A DNA stretch of 64,000 nt from Prolixibacter bellariivorans ATCC BAA-1284 (GTDB taxonomy: Bacteria; Bacteroidota; Bacteroidia; Bacteroidales; Prolixibacteraceae): NCBI RefSeq assembly GCF_000621705.1, contig NZ_JHXO01000008.1:310001-374000 (forward strand), read 5' to 3'. The notes below the pieces were generated by a model. That model was given only the letters and a program-made list of their open reading frames with translations. It did no database searches and was not told the origin of the DNA. Positions within the stretch are counted from its first letter, which is position 1, and the number at the start of each line of letters is the position of its first letter. Positions 36,871-47,276 of this stretch are shown piece after piece. A program made the position numbers and the translations under genes.

Positions 36871-37023
36871 ATTCGAAAATTTTAATTTTCTGTGTATTGT
36901 TCGAATCTTTTCAAAATTATAAAAAAGAATTAAAAAAGATTAAAACACTGCATATTATGTTTAACTCATAATAGGTTGTAAAGCAGAAAATCGAATATTT
37001 ATAACGAATATGGATAATAAAGG

Positions 37024-37857
37024 CTAATTATTCTTTGCCTGCCGGTAATATTTCAATGCTTCAGGCAAATCTTGCTTAATCTGTGCTATTCGATGAGAAT
37101 CGACTGGGTGTGTACTCAGGAATTCAGGCATTCCGCTTCCACCATTAGCCGCCATTCGTTCCCAGAAATCAACAGCTCCGCGCGGATCATAACCCGCCAT
37201 CGCCATAAACATGAGTCCCATTTTATCCGCTTCCAACTCATGACTTCTCGAATAAGGAAGGATAGCTCCTACCTGAGCACCTAAGCCATATGCCGTCATG
37301 TAAATTTGTTTGGTTTGCTCCGGCTTCTGGTCAACGGCTGCAGCTAATCCCATTCCCCCCAATTGAACTAACATTTCCTGACTCATCCGCTCATTACCGT
37401 GACGAGCAATGGCATGGGCAATTTCATGTCCCATGACAACAGCCAAGCCGTTTTCGTTTTTCGTGATAGGTAAAATACCGGTATAGACTACGACTTTTCC
37501 ACCAGGCATACACCAGGCATTTGCTACTGAATCTTTCACCAGGTTAAATTCCCAGTTAAAATCTTTTACCCGGTCACCCAGTCCATTGTCCTTCAAATAC
37601 TGGTCAACAGCAGCAGATATCCGCTTCCCAACGCGCTTCACCATTTCAGCTTGCGCTTGATTATCTGACAATTGATTGCTTTTCAGGAAGTCTCCGTATT
37701 GAGTTAAACTCATGGATAACATTTCCGATTCAGGAATCAGGTTCAATTGCTGCCTTCCGGTCAACGGAACGGTTGCACAGGCAGCAAACAACAGCAGGGA
37801 AAAAACCCAGGATAACTTAACGTGCAGTCGGCTAATTTTCATTGGTATCATTTTCAT
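37024..37857 (-). CDS. M48-family metallopeptidase lipoprotein
   Basis: 277 residues; an ATG five codons in (37842) is an equally good start because the signal peptide begins there. The lipobox LLFAAC gives Cys27 (from the first Met). HEIAH at 144-148 supplies zinc ligands, with the third in SHELEAD (205-211). AWCMPGGKVVVYTGIL is the substrate-strand region. It resembles the periplasmic LoiP/BepA/YcaL group that degrades misfolded outer-membrane proteins, without TPR repeats. Single gene. Confidence 0.88.
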   Translation of the reverse strand: MKMIPMKISRLHVKLSWVFSLLLFAACATVPLTGRQQLNLIPESEMLSMSLTQYGDFLKSNQLSDNQAQAEMVKRVGKRISAAVDQYLKDNGLGDRVKDFNWEFNLVKDSVANAWCMPGGKVVVYTGILPITKNENGLAVVMGHEIAHAIARHGNERMSQEMLVQLGGMGLAAAVDQKPEQTKQIYMTAYGLGAQVGAILPYSRSHELEADKMGLMFMAMAGYDPRGAVDFWERMAANGGSGMPEFLSTHPVDSHRIAQIKQDLPEALKYYRQAKNN

Positions 37858-37959
37858 ACGTCGGTTAAATTAAGCAATGAATTCTATAAGAGAAGAAACG
37901 TTTTCAATTCAATTTCGGTTCATGTACAACGTTCTGAAAATTCGGAAAGAACAAAAAAA

Positions 37960-37990
37960 GAGCCGCCTCAAGAGACAGCTCATCAAATAT
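37960..37990 (-). terminator. Terminator of folD
   Basis: On the minus strand GAGC...GCTC with inner CTC/GAG pairing is followed by TTTTTTTG, just after the folD stop. Confidence 0.6.
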
Positions 37991-38012
37991 CTATCTAAAT
38001 GTCAGAAATATC

Positions 38013-38888
38013 TCACGAATAAATTTCTTTTTTCGCGGCCAACAAGGTGTTTTTCAATAGCGATACACGGGTCATCGGACCAACACCTCCGGGAACAGGT
38101 GTGATGTAAGAACATTTTTCAGCCACCTCGTCAAAGGCAACATCACCTTTGAGTTTAAAACCTGATTTGGTCTTATCCGATTTCACACGGGTGGTACCGA
38201 CGTCGATAACAACAGCACCTTCTTTCACCATGTCGCCTTTAATAAACTCGGGAGAACCAAGTGCCGCAATCAGAATATCAGCGCTGGTGCACAATTCCTT
38301 CAAATTTTTCGTCCGGCTATGCGCAACCGTAACCGTAGCATTCATCGCTTTTTGCGACATCAGCACACTCAACGGACGGCCAACAATATTGCTTCTTCCA
38401 ACAACCACACAATTCTTTCCTGACGTTTCAATGTTATAACGCTTCAGCAAATCGACAATACCATCAGGCGTAGCCGAAACGAAGCAAGGCAGGCCAATCA
38501 CCATCCGTCCAACGTTAATCGGATGAAATCCGTCAACATCCTTCTTCGGATCGATAGCTTCAATAATTTTTTGCTCGGAAATGTGTTTGGGTAAAGGCAA
38601 CTGAACAATAAATCCATCCACATCGTCGTCATTATTCAACTCATCCACTTTTGCCAACAGTTCTTCTTCGGTTACGTCATCTTCAAAACGAACCAGGCTC
38701 GATTTAAATCCAACCTCAGCGCAATCCTTCATTTTAAAGGCTACGTACGATTCGCTTCCGCCGTCGTGACCAACCAGCACTGCCGCCAGATGAGGAGCTT
38801 TTCTCCCGCCACTTGTCAGCACCTTTACTTCTTCAGCAATTTCGGCTTTCAATTCAGCCGATGTCATTTTTCCGTCCAGTAAAATCAT
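38013..38888 (-). CDS. folD: Bifunctional methylenetetrahydrofolate dehydrogenase/cyclohydrolase
   Basis: 291 residues. It interconverts 5,10-methylene-, methenyl- and 10-formyl-tetrahydrofolate. [14 protein letters not shown] carries the catalytic Lys (YxxxK). [13 protein letters not shown] and [16 protein letters not shown] are the two classic signatures, and the Rossmann loop is [32 protein letters not shown] closes the fold. It lies 26 nt downstream of ffh on the same strand and is probably cotranscribed with it. Confidence 0.96.
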   Translation of the reverse strand: MILLDGKMTSAELKAEIAEEVKVLTSGGRKAPHLAAVLVGHDGGSESYVAFKMKDCAEVGFKSSLVRFEDDVTEEELLAKVDELNNDDDVDGFIVQLPLPKHISEQKIIEAIDPKKDVDGFHPINVGRMVIGLPCFVSATPDGIVDLLKRYNIETSGKNCVVVGRSNIVGRPLSVLMSQKAMNATVTVAHSRTKNLKELCTSADILIAALGSPEFIKGDMVKEGAVVIDVGTTRVKSDKTKSGFKLKGDVAFDEVAEKCSYITPVPGGVGPMTRVSLLKNTLLAAKKEIYS

Positions 38889-38914
38889 TGAAGATATATT
38901 ATTGATGATTAAGC

Positions 38915-40249
38915 TTATCTTCTTCCGCGTTGTGCCTTTGACGCCATTTTCCGCACATTTCCCCCTTGCGAAACCATCTTCATCATTTTCCGGGTTTCCC
39001 CGAACTGCTTAATCAAGCGGTTTACTTCCTGAATATCGGTTCCTGAACCACGGGCAATACGCTTTCGACGTGAACCGTCAATCAAAGCCGGAGTATTGCG
39101 CTCGTCGGGTGTCATGGAGTAAATAATTGCTTCGATATGTTTGAAGGCATCATCCTCTAAATCAATATTATTCAAAGCCTTTCGCATTCCGGGAATCATT
39201 GCGGCCAAGTCTTTCAGGTTACCCATCTTCTTGATTTGCTGAATCTGTGTCAGGAAATCATTGAAATTAAACTGGTTCTTCGCCAGTTTTTTCTGCAATT
39301 TGCGGGCTTCCTCTTCGTCGAATTGTTCCTGGGCGCGCTCCACCAGCGAAACGATATCACCCATACCCAGAATCCTGTCAGACATACGGCTTGGGTGGAA
39401 TACGTCGATGGCATCCATTTTTTCACCGGTACCCACAAATTTAATGGGCTTATTCACCACCGTCCGAATGGAAAGTGCTGCACCACCACGGGTATCACCA
39501 TCGAGTTTCGTCAGAATAACTCCATCGAAATTGAGTCGTTCGTTAAACTCTTTGGCTGTATTCACAGCGTCCTGTCCAGTCATCGAATCGACCACGAAAA
39601 GCGTTTCGTCAGGCTCGATAGCCTTTTTGATGGCTTCGATTTCCTGCATCATCTGCTCATCGATGGCCAGACGACCGGCGGTATCGATAATTACCACGTC
39701 ATTGCCTTCGGCTTTCGCTTTCTTAATTGCGTTCCGGGCAATCTTAACCGGGTCTTTACTGTCTTCTTCGGTGTAAACCGAAACACCGATCGATTCGCCG
39801 ACAACCTTCAGCTGTTCAATTGCAGCAGGACGATAAACGTCACAGGCAACCAACAGCGGATTTTTCTTTTGCTTTGACTTTAAGCGGTTGGCCAGTTTTC
39901 CTGAAAAAGTAGTTTTACCAGATCCCTGCAAACCAGACATCAGGATAACCGAGGGAGATTTCTTCAATGAGATATCAACCGTTTCGCCTCCCATCAGTTC
40001 AGCCAGTTCATCGTGAACAATCTTCACCATCATCTGTCCCGGCTTCACCGCTTCAAGCACCTTTTGCCCGATAGCCTTATCTTTCACACGATTGGTGAAA
40101 TCCTTGGCAATCTTAAAGTTCACATCGGCGTCGAGTAATGCGCGACGAACATCTTTTAATGTTTCGGCAACATTTATTTCGGTAATCTGCCCCTGACCTT
40201 TGAGCAGTTTAAACGATTTCTCTAACCTGTCGGTAAGATTTTCAAACAT
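38915..40249 (-). CDS. ffh: Signal recognition particle protein Ffh
   Basis: 444 residues from [14 protein letters not shown]; an upstream in-frame ATG at 40348 adds 33 residues of non-similar sequence and lies above the promoter, so it is rejected. N domain, then the G domain with [15 protein letters not shown] (P-loop), [21 protein letters not shown] and [13 protein letters not shown]. The methionine-rich M domain has [25 protein letters not shown] (key part [11 protein letters not shown], the 4.5S RNA-binding loop). It delivers nascent membrane proteins to FtsY and SecYEG. Confidence 0.96.
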   Translation of the reverse strand: MFENLTDRLEKSFKLLKGQGQITEINVAETLKDVRRALLDADVNFKIAKDFTNRVKDKAIGQKVLEAVKPGQMMVKIVHDELAELMGGETVDISLKKSPSVILMSGLQGSGKTTFSGKLANRLKSKQKKNPLLVACDVYRPAAIEQLKVVGESIGVSVYTEEDSKDPVKIARNAIKKAKAEGNDVVIIDTAGRLAIDEQMMQEIEAIKKAIEPDETLFVVDSMTGQDAVNTAKEFNERLNFDGVILTKLDGDTRGGAALSIRTVVNKPIKFVGTGEKMDAIDVFHPSRMSDRILGMGDIVSLVERAQEQFDEEEARKLQKKLAKNQFNFNDFLTQIQQIKKMGNLKDLAAMIPGMRKALNNIDLEDDAFKHIEAIIYSMTPDERNTPALIDGSRRKRIARGSGTDIQEVNRLIKQFGETRKMMKMVSQGGNVRKMASKAQRGRR

Positions 40250-40276
40250 TTGTATTCCCGTTTTTTTGAGTGCGTA

Positions 40277-40284
40277 CAAAGATA
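40277..40284 (-). promoter_or_regulatory. Candidate -7 element of ffh
   Basis: The minus strand reads TATCTTTG, perfect consensus, 28 nt before the ffh ATG at 40249. It decides the start against the longer frame. Confidence 0.6.
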
Positions 40285-40534
40285 ATGAATTGGCAGAATT
40301 AGGAAAATATAAAATTGGGCAGTCAAACCGAATAATACTGATTTTCAATAATCGTAAGTCTGCTCTATTTTCAAGGCTACGAATCGCCTTATTTTACTCT
40401 CATATTTCACTCATTAACAAACAACAATACACATTTCATTTATTAAAAACTAACAATAATTTTAAGAGATTGTGTAACGAAACTCGTTTTTCAGCGTCCT
40501 CTTAAGATGAAAGCTAATCTACCAATTGCAAACC

Positions 40535-43168
40535 ATGAAAAGAACTTTTCTTCTACTCATATTTCTGGTCATCATACTAAGCAATTCATTCGGACAAGAA
40601 GTTCAGAAAAAGAGGTACGACACCTCCCGGCTTCAGTCCCCGATAACAATTGACGGTAATTTGTCTGAAGCCGATTGGAAATCGGGACCCTGGGAAGACA
40701 GCTTTACGCAGAGAGAGCCTTACGAAGGAAAAGCCCCCCGCCAGAAGACGACCTTCAAAATTCTGTACGACGACAATTTTATATATGTCGGTATTAAAGC
40801 GTTTGACAGTGCTCCCGACAGCATCGTCAGAAGGATGAGCCGACGTGACAACCTTGATGGTGATTATGTTGGAATTTCGTTCGACAGCTACCATGACCGC
40901 CGTACTGCCTTCAATTTCATTGTAACGGCTTCGGGAGTCAAAGACGACGCCACCATGACCAATGACGGAGACAACGAAGATGATACCTGGGATCCGATTT
41001 GGTATGTAAAAACAAGCTTGACTTCGTGGGGATGGAGCGCTGAAATGAAGATACCATTTACACAATTACGATTCAACAAGAACTCGTCCTCTGTTTGGGG
41101 ACTGGAAGTCGTTCGTTACATTTATCGTTATGCTGAAACCGATTTCTGGCAACCTATTGCCCGCAGTGCTCCGGGATTTGTTCACTTATACGGAGAACTC
41201 GGGGGATTAGGCAACATCAAGCCGAAAAAGCAACTCGATCTGACGCCCTACATGGTGGCTGGGGTGGAATCTTACCAGAAAGAAGAAGGCAATCCATTTT
41301 CAACCGGCCATAAAAACCGGTTTAAAGCCGGCCTGGACGGGAAGATTGGCGTAACCAATAACCTGACGCTCGATTTTACCATTAATCCGGATTTTGGCCA
41401 GGTAGAAGCCGATCCGTCAGAAGTTAACCTGACCGCGTTCGAAACTTTCTTCCGTGAAAAACGTCCTTTTTTTATTGAAGGAAAGAACATTACCAGCTTC
41501 TCGTTAGGGTTTGGCGATGGCGATCTTTCGCAGGAAAACCTGTTTTATTCCCGCCGAATAGGCCGCAGACCACAGTATGAACCGGATTTACGAGACAACG
41601 AATACATCGATAGCCCAAAAAACACCTCCATCATTGGAGCGGCTAAACTAACCGGAAAAACTGAATCAGGATGGTCGGTAGGAGTAATTGAAAGTGTTGC
41701 TGCCGAAGAGAAAGCAAAGATTGCATACGAGGGTGAACAGCACTCGCAAGCTGTTGAGCCACTAACCAACTACTTTGTTTCCCGCGTTCAAAAAGATTTA
41801 AACAAAGGGAACACCCTGATTGGCGGTATGGTGACCAATACTTCCAGACAACTGGATGATGTATTGAAGAACTATCTCCACCGCTCAGCGACCACGGGAG
41901 GATTCGATTTTACCCAATACTTCGATAATAAGAATTACATATTTACGCTAAATGCTGCCTTTAGTAAAGTTGACGGCACCAAAGAGGCCCTCCTGGAAAC
42001 GCAAACCTCGTCAAGGCATTATTTCCAAAGGCCAGATGCAACGCACATCCGTTTGGACAGTACACGAACCAGTCTTTCCGGATTTGGTGGAAATATGCAA
42101 TTCGGTAAAACTGGTGGCAACCTGAAATTCCTGCTGGCAACCATGGCCAAATCACCCGGACTGGAACTAAATGATGTGGGCTATCTTCGCTCGACCGATC
42201 AGATTTTTCAGGTATTCTGGATGGGTTACCGGTTTAACGAGCCCAAAGGGATTATGCGGAAAGCCAATTTGAATCTGAACCAGTGGAACGTCTGGGATTT
42301 CAGCGGGCAATATCTAAATTCAGGTGGAAATGTTAATGGTTACATTGAATTCAAGAACTATTGGTCATTCCATGGCGGAGTGAACTTTGATAGCGACGAA
42401 GTAGACAATTACATCCTACGGGGAGGTCCGGGTATGATTGTTCCGGGAGGAATGAATATTTGGTATGGTATTGAAACGGATGAACGTAAAAAACTGAAAC
42501 TGTCTTATTTTGGAAACAACAGATGGAATAAATTTAACAGTCGTACCTCCAGCTCCTATTCGCCTGAGATCGAATACCGTCCCAATAACACCCTCAACTT
42601 CAGCTTTGAGCCATCATTATACAAACAAGAAAGAGAGCTGCAGTATGTGGATGAATACTCCTTCAACGGCCACAATCGCTACCTGATGGCACATCTCGAC
42701 CAGAAAGTACTGAGTTTTTCGATGCGGGTTAATATCAATCTGACACCCGACCTGACCATTCAGTACTGGGGACAACCGTTTTTTGCTTCCGGGAAATACA
42801 ACGATTTTAAAACAATCACCGACCCCAAAGCAGATCAGTTCTCTGACCGATACAGTGCTTTTAAGCCAGACCAACTAACGTATAACAGTTCGGATGAGAT
42901 GTACTACATCGATGAAAACCAAGACGGGACGACTGACTACTCGTTTGAGCAACCTAACTTTAATTTTAACGAGTTTCTATCGAATCTGGTCGTCCGTTGG
43001 GAATATACTCCCGGCTCAACCGTTTACCTGGTCTGGTCTCAGTCCCGTGATTATTCCGACAGCCTGGGTGATTTTAGTTTAAATCAGGGCTTCGACGACC
43101 TGTTCAATGGCGACCAACCGTATAACGTTTTTTTGATAAAATTCTCGTACCGGATTGGATTGCATTAA
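40535..43168 (+). CDS. DUF5916 outer-membrane protein with CBM9-like domain
   Basis: 877 residues from the ATG at 40535; a TTG three codons earlier is ignored. Signal peptide 1-20 (NSFGQ). A carbohydrate-binding family 9-like domain occupies about 28-210 (SPITIDGNLSEADWKSGPW, FIYVGIKAFDS, WGWSAEMKIPF). DUF5916 follows to the C-terminus, with NPDFGQVEADPSEVNLTAFETFFREKRPFF (key part GQVEADPSEVNLTAFE) and many amphipathic strands ending in a barrel-type ...FLIKFSYRIGLH. Probably an outer-membrane barrel with a sugar- or metal-binding plug. Function unknown. A terminator follows directly. Confidence 0.85.
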   Translation: MKRTFLLLIFLVIILSNSFGQEVQKKRYDTSRLQSPITIDGNLSEADWKSGPWEDSFTQREPYEGKAPRQKTTFKILYDDNFIYVGIKAFDSAPDSIVRRMSRRDNLDGDYVGISFDSYHDRRTAFNFIVTASGVKDDATMTNDGDNEDDTWDPIWYVKTSLTSWGWSAEMKIPFTQLRFNKNSSSVWGLEVVRYIYRYAETDFWQPIARSAPGFVHLYGELGGLGNIKPKKQLDLTPYMVAGVESYQKEEGNPFSTGHKNRFKAGLDGKIGVTNNLTLDFTINPDFGQVEADPSEVNLTAFETFFREKRPFFIEGKNITSFSLGFGDGDLSQENLFYSRRIGRRPQYEPDLRDNEYIDSPKNTSIIGAAKLTGKTESGWSVGVIESVAAEEKAKIAYEGEQHSQAVEPLTNYFVSRVQKDLNKGNTLIGGMVTNTSRQLDDVLKNYLHRSATTGGFDFTQYFDNKNYIFTLNAAFSKVDGTKEALLETQTSSRHYFQRPDATHIRLDSTRTSLSGFGGNMQFGKTGGNLKFLLATMAKSPGLELNDVGYLRSTDQIFQVFWMGYRFNEPKGIMRKANLNLNQWNVWDFSGQYLNSGGNVNGYIEFKNYWSFHGGVNFDSDEVDNYILRGGPGMIVPGGMNIWYGIETDERKKLKLSYFGNNRWNKFNSRTSSSYSPEIEYRPNNTLNFSFEPSLYKQERELQYVDEYSFNGHNRYLMAHLDQKVLSFSMRVNINLTPDLTIQYWGQPFFASGKYNDFKTITDPKADQFSDRYSAFKPDQLTYNSSDEMYYIDENQDGTTDYSFEQPNFNFNEFLSNLVVRWEYTPGSTVYLVWSQSRDYSDSLGDFSLNQGFDDLFNGDQPYNVFLIKFSYRIGLH

Positions 43169-43170
43169 CG

Positions 43171-43201
43171 AAAAAACCCCGCAATGAAGCGGGGTTTTTA
43201 T
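43171..43201. terminator. Bidirectional terminator
   Basis: AAAACCCCGC and GCGGGGTTTT pair perfectly around AATGAA, between the DUF5916 gene and the convergent kinase gene. Confidence 0.9.
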
Positions 43202-43223
43202 TTTATCTCAGAGAAGAAAAACA

Positions 43224-46200
43224 TTAAAATAGTTTATCTACTGTCTCAATTACATCTTCAGATTTAAAAGGCTTGCTCAAGTAGGCATCCATACCAATAC
43301 TTAAACATAAATCGACATCCTCCTGCAAAGCATTGGCCGTCATGGCCACGATTTTTATCGGCTTATCTTTTCCTTCCTCTTCCTTTTTACGAATCATTTT
43401 TGTTACCTCATAGCCATTCAGTAAAGGCATTTGTATATCCATCATAATGAGATCGTACTTGTTATCGCGGTACATCCGCCACGCCTCCTCGCCATCTTTT
43501 GCCAAATCGATGGAATCGGAAACGCACTTAAGCGTTAACATGGCAACCTTTTGATTAATCACATTGTCTTCTGCGACCAGGACTCTCAGATTTCTTTTCT
43601 TTCCGTTAACTCCTACATTTTTTTGATGCCCGGAGTGTAAGAATGATTCAGGCAACTCTTTTCCGGTCACCTTAGCCATAATATTCAACAGATGATCGAG
43701 TTTAACCGGCTTGTTTAAATAGTACTCAAAACCAGCACTATGCACCTGCCCTCGCGGCAGGATATCAGAAACGGAGGATAACAGTATCAGTTTGGTTGAA
43801 GCAATCGCGGGATCCTTTTTCACGCGACGGGCAAAATCAAGTCCATCCATTTCGCTCATCTGAAAATCAACCAAAGCTATATCATAAGGTTTCCCTTTCG
43901 AAGCAGCATTTTTCAATTTCTTCAATGCCTGCATCCCACTGGAAGCTTCATCCGACGAGCAATCCCAGCTTTCAAGATATTTTGAAAAGATTAACCGGTT
44001 GGTACGATTATCATCAACAATCAAAACCTTCACATTTTCCAGCTCAATAATTTCCTTCGGCTGGTCATACTCCATTTCAGCAGATGCCTTTTCAAAACGG
44101 GCAGTAAACCAGAACAAAGAGCCATGATTGGCTTTGCTTTCCAGGCCAATCTCTCCGCCCATCTGCTCAGACAATCGCTTCGAAATGGCTAATCCCAGGC
44201 CGGTCCCGCCATACTTACGGGTTGTTGATGAATCGACCTGCGTAAAGGATTCAAACAACTTTTCCTGCGCCTCTTTGGGTATTCCGATTCCTGTATCTTT
44301 TACTTTAAAAAGCACTTCAACCGTTGAATTAATCTCTTTCAGTTCAGCTGAAATAAATACTTCACCACTATTGGTGAATTTGATTGCATTATTGGCGAGA
44401 TTAATAAGCACCTGCCTTAACCGGACAGGGTCGCCCACCACCATATCAGGGATAGCCCCATCAATATAGGTTACCAGGTCCAGTCCTTTGTTATTGGACT
44501 TAACAATCAACACATCAGCCACTTCCTCAATAATCTTACGGATATTGATTGGTGTCGATTCCAGCTCCATCCGCCCGGATTCAATCTTGGAGAAATCAAG
44601 AATGTCGTTAATGATAGACAACAGATTATTTCCCGATTTGGTAATCACATCGAGATACTCCTTTTGCTCTTCATCTAGTTCTGTCTTTCTCAGAATATCC
44701 GCCATGCCAATAACGCCATTCATTGGAGTCCGGATTTCATGCGACATATTGGCCAAAAAAAGGCTCTTGGCGCGGTTGGCTTCTTCTGCTTTGTTTTTGG
44801 CTACCTCCAAATGCTTTTTGGCCTCAATCTCAATCGTGTTGTCCCTTGAAATTCCAACCAGCCCAATTATTTTTCCTTCGCTATCGCGAATCGGCATTTT
44901 GGTAGCAGATAACCACCGAACGGTTCCATCGGCTATGGTAAGTTTTTCCGGTCTTTTAATAATGGGTTTTCCAGTCAGTAGCAGCTCTTTTTCATCAAGA
45001 TTGATCTGAATGATTTCATCCTCTCTGAAAAAATCAGCTTTAGTTTTCCCTTTCGCCTCTTCTGCTGTTTCTACTCCAAGCAAGTGAGCCATTGCCTGGT
45101 TAATCCGGGTAAAACGCGCCTCTGCATCTTTGAAATAAATACCATCCGGCACGCTATCCATCAGTATCTGCAACAATTGACGTTCATGGTCCAACCGTTC
45201 CTCCATTTTTTTCCTCTCGGAATAATCCCGAGAAACGCCAACCAATCCTATCACTCTTCCGTCCTTCTCTCTAATCGGGATTTTGGTTGTGGTTACATAC
45301 CTCTGTACACCGTATGCATCTACAAATTCCTGAAGCTTGTCCACGATCGCTTCCCCTGTTCTCATCAGATTCATATCATCCTGATAAGATCGCTCTGCAA
45401 ATTCGCGATCGTGAAATTCGAAATCGGTTTTGCCAATAGCATCTTCCGGTTTTTCCAATCTCATTAACCGGGCATGCGCCTCATTGATACGGGTATACCT
45501 GGCTTTTCTATCCTTGTAGTAAATAATATCCGGACTATTTTTCAAAAACGTATCGACCAATTCCTGCTGCTGCCGTAACTTCTCCTTGTATTCCTGCTCC
45601 GTTGTTACATCTCTGGATATCCCAACAAGACCAATAATTTTATCTGCCTGATTACGAATAGGAATTTTGGTGGCAGTTACGTACTTCTGCCCTTCGGCTG
45701 TAGCTATTTTTTCCAATTGATTGACAACCGGAATACCAAGGGTGAACAACTCTTGTTCATCGTCAAATGCCTGGCTCGCATGTCGTTTGTCAAAATAATC
45801 TGCGTCCGTTTTACCGATTGCTTCTTCTGGAGTAGCAACTCCTAATATTTTTGCCTGCGCTTTATTAATACGAGTAAACTGCGACTTTGTATTCTTGAAG
45901 TAAATGGTGTCGGGAATATTATCCATCAACATCTGGAGAAAATCCTTCTCTTTTTCCAATTCTGCTTCAGCCAACTTCTGGTCAGTAATTTTCTCATACA
46001 TTCCCAAAATGCCAATGACTTCCCCTTTCTCATTCCGCATGGGAATTTTACTTTTCCTCAACCATTCCGTTTTCCCGTTACGATTAGGGACAGCTTCCAC
46101 GTAGTTTATTTTGGATTGCCCAGTGGCAAGCACTTCCCTGTCTATGGCGATATTACTGGCTGCTTCATCAGAAGAAAACAGTTCAAAATCGGTCAGTCCG

Positions 46201-46703
46201 GTCGCTTGCTCAAGGTTATTTAGCCCGCGATCGGCAGCAAACATTTGGTTGCAGCCCAAATATTTTAAACGAGTATCTTTCCAAAAGATGGCCGTAGGAA
46301 TATGCTGAATGACCCACTCAAGATGTTCACTTGTATGGATCTCCCGTTTACAATCACTCATCATCTCCTTGAGAAGAATTCTCAAACTATTCGGATTAAA
46401 TTCATCAGAAACGATAGTGACAAACTCAGGAATTTCTGAAAGATCACTGTCGCCGGAATTCGCGACCAATACAACCTTAAACTTGCCTGAAAACAAAATA
46501 TCACGCATGCCGGGCTCTTCCGCCAATTTCGCAAAATCGTCGGTACCTGTGATGAGGAGATCCGGTTTAATACGCTGAATATCCTGAGAAAAAGATGCTA
46601 CATCACTCAAGAAAACAGCACTGAATCCGTAGCAATCAGAGATAGCATCCAGGATTTTCCCGGAAACGGTAGTATCTATATGATAAATAACGATTCTTTT
46701 CAT
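43224..46703 (-). CDS. Hybrid sensor histidine kinase with four PAS domains and two receivers
   Basis: 1159 residues. Residues 1-115 look like a degenerate receiver (KRIVIYHIDTTVSG, KPDLLITGTDD) without the acidic pocket. Four PAS domains follow, about 125-240, 255-375, 380-500 and 505-630. HisKA has the phospho-acceptor His in MSHEIRTPMNG. HATPase_c has NLANNAIKFT, DTGIGI and GTGLGLAIS. REC1 has Asp in IALVDFQMSEMDG. REC2 has Asp in YDLIMMDIQMPLLNG. No membrane helix is seen, so it senses a cytoplasmic signal through PAS. No HPt or response regulator is adjacent. The output partner is unknown; REC2 may act on a separate HPt protein. Confidence 0.93.
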   Translation of the reverse strand: MKRIVIYHIDTTVSGKILDAISDCYGFSAVFLSDVASFSQDIQRIKPDLLITGTDDFAKLAEEPGMRDILFSGKFKVVLVANSGDSDLSEIPEFVTIVSDEFNPNSLRILLKEMMSDCKREIHTSEHLEWVIQHIPTAIFWKDTRLKYLGCNQMFAADRGLNNLEQATGLTDFELFSSDEAASNIAIDREVLATGQSKINYVEAVPNRNGKTEWLRKSKIPMRNEKGEVIGILGMYEKITDQKLAEAELEKEKDFLQMLMDNIPDTIYFKNTKSQFTRINKAQAKILGVATPEEAIGKTDADYFDKRHASQAFDDEQELFTLGIPVVNQLEKIATAEGQKYVTATKIPIRNQADKIIGLVGISRDVTTEQEYKEKLRQQQELVDTFLKNSPDIIYYKDRKARYTRINEAHARLMRLEKPEDAIGKTDFEFHDREFAERSYQDDMNLMRTGEAIVDKLQEFVDAYGVQRYVTTTKIPIREKDGRVIGLVGVSRDYSERKKMEERLDHERQLLQILMDSVPDGIYFKDAEARFTRINQAMAHLLGVETAEEAKGKTKADFFREDEIIQINLDEKELLLTGKPIIKRPEKLTIADGTVRWLSATKMPIRDSEGKIIGLVGISRDNTIEIEAKKHLEVAKNKAEEANRAKSLFLANMSHEIRTPMNGVIGMADILRKTELDEEQKEYLDVITKSGNNLLSIINDILDFSKIESGRMELESTPINIRKIIEEVADVLIVKSNNKGLDLVTYIDGAIPDMVVGDPVRLRQVLINLANNAIKFTNSGEVFISAELKEINSTVEVLFKVKDTGIGIPKEAQEKLFESFTQVDSSTTRKYGGTGLGLAISKRLSEQMGGEIGLESKANHGSLFWFTARFEKASAEMEYDQPKEIIELENVKVLIVDDNRTNRLIFSKYLESWDCSSDEASSGMQALKKLKNAASKGKPYDIALVDFQMSEMDGLDFARRVKKDPAIASTKLILLSSVSDILPRGQVHSAGFEYYLNKPVKLDHLLNIMAKVTGKELPESFLHSGHQKNVGVNGKKRNLRVLVAEDNVINQKVAMLTLKCVSDSIDLAKDGEEAWRMYRDNKYDLIMMDIQMPLLNGYEVTKMIRKKEEEGKDKPIKIVAMTANALQEDVDLCLSIGMDAYLSKPFKSEDVIETVDKLF

Positions 46704-46847
46704 ATGAGCAACATGCGAAGTTTGGCAAATAACAATTTCAGAATATTCGACTCCCCTTCGTCCAATCTAAAAAATGAACATTCGCCAATTGTTGCTTTAA
46801 TAACGAAAAGATATCGTAATTATTTTACATCCCCTCTGCTTTAAACC

Positions 46848-47138
46848 TTAATCAGGCGTAACTGTTTTTCCATATTTATATTTAGCATAAACTAAATAGA
46901 ACGTTGCTAGTATGTTGACCAGATAATTGAGCCAAAGCGGCCATTGAAAAGAACCACGAGCCATGTCGCCCTGAGCGATATAAATGAAAGTAAACAATAC
47001 GCCAAAAGCCCACATTAGGAGAAATGGCCAGTTGAAACTGGAAACATCATGTGTACGCCATGTTTGGATAACCTGCGGAATGACTCCGATACTAAGAATA
47101 ATGTTTCCAAACCAACCGATAAATTCAAATGGATTCAT
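46848..47138 (-). CDS. SemiSWEET/PQ-loop sugar transporter
   Basis: 96 residues with three membrane helices. The PQ motif lies in SIGVIPQVIQTWRTHDVSSFNWPFLLMW (key part IPQVIQTW...DVSS). The helix 2 tryptophan and helix 3 Asn (LNYLVNILATFYLVY) match SemiSWEETs, which work as dimers forming a six-helix sugar uniporter. The substrate is unknown. It lies between the kinase and argS on the same strand, about 140 nt from each gene, as a probable single-gene unit. Confidence 0.82.
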   Translation of the reverse strand: MNPFEFIGWFGNIILSIGVIPQVIQTWRTHDVSSFNWPFLLMWAFGVLFTFIYIAQGDMARGSFQWPLWLNYLVNILATFYLVYAKYKYGKTVTPD

Positions 47139-47226
47139 ACGCTAAAATTTTTGGTGTTTAAAGGTAAAAACTTTCCATCCAGCAATCCTACCGAAGCATT
47201 AAACGAACACTGACCAACAAAAAGAA

Positions 47227-47254
47227 ACCCCGAATATTCGGAGATAGTCGGGGT
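47227..47254 (-). terminator. Intrinsic terminator of argS
   Basis: ACCCCGA and TCGGGGT pair; on the minus strand the stem is followed by TTCTTTTTG, just past the argS stop. Confidence 0.7.
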
Positions 47255-47276
47255 CTAATCAGTGATTTTAAAATAT

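Noticed and set aside
37877-38104. 75-codon plus-strand frame
   Set aside because: Spans the folD terminator and the folD 3' end in antisense.
40250-40348. 33-residue extension of ffh
   Set aside because: Crosses a perfect TATCTTTG promoter element; ATG at 40249 gives the standard N-terminus.
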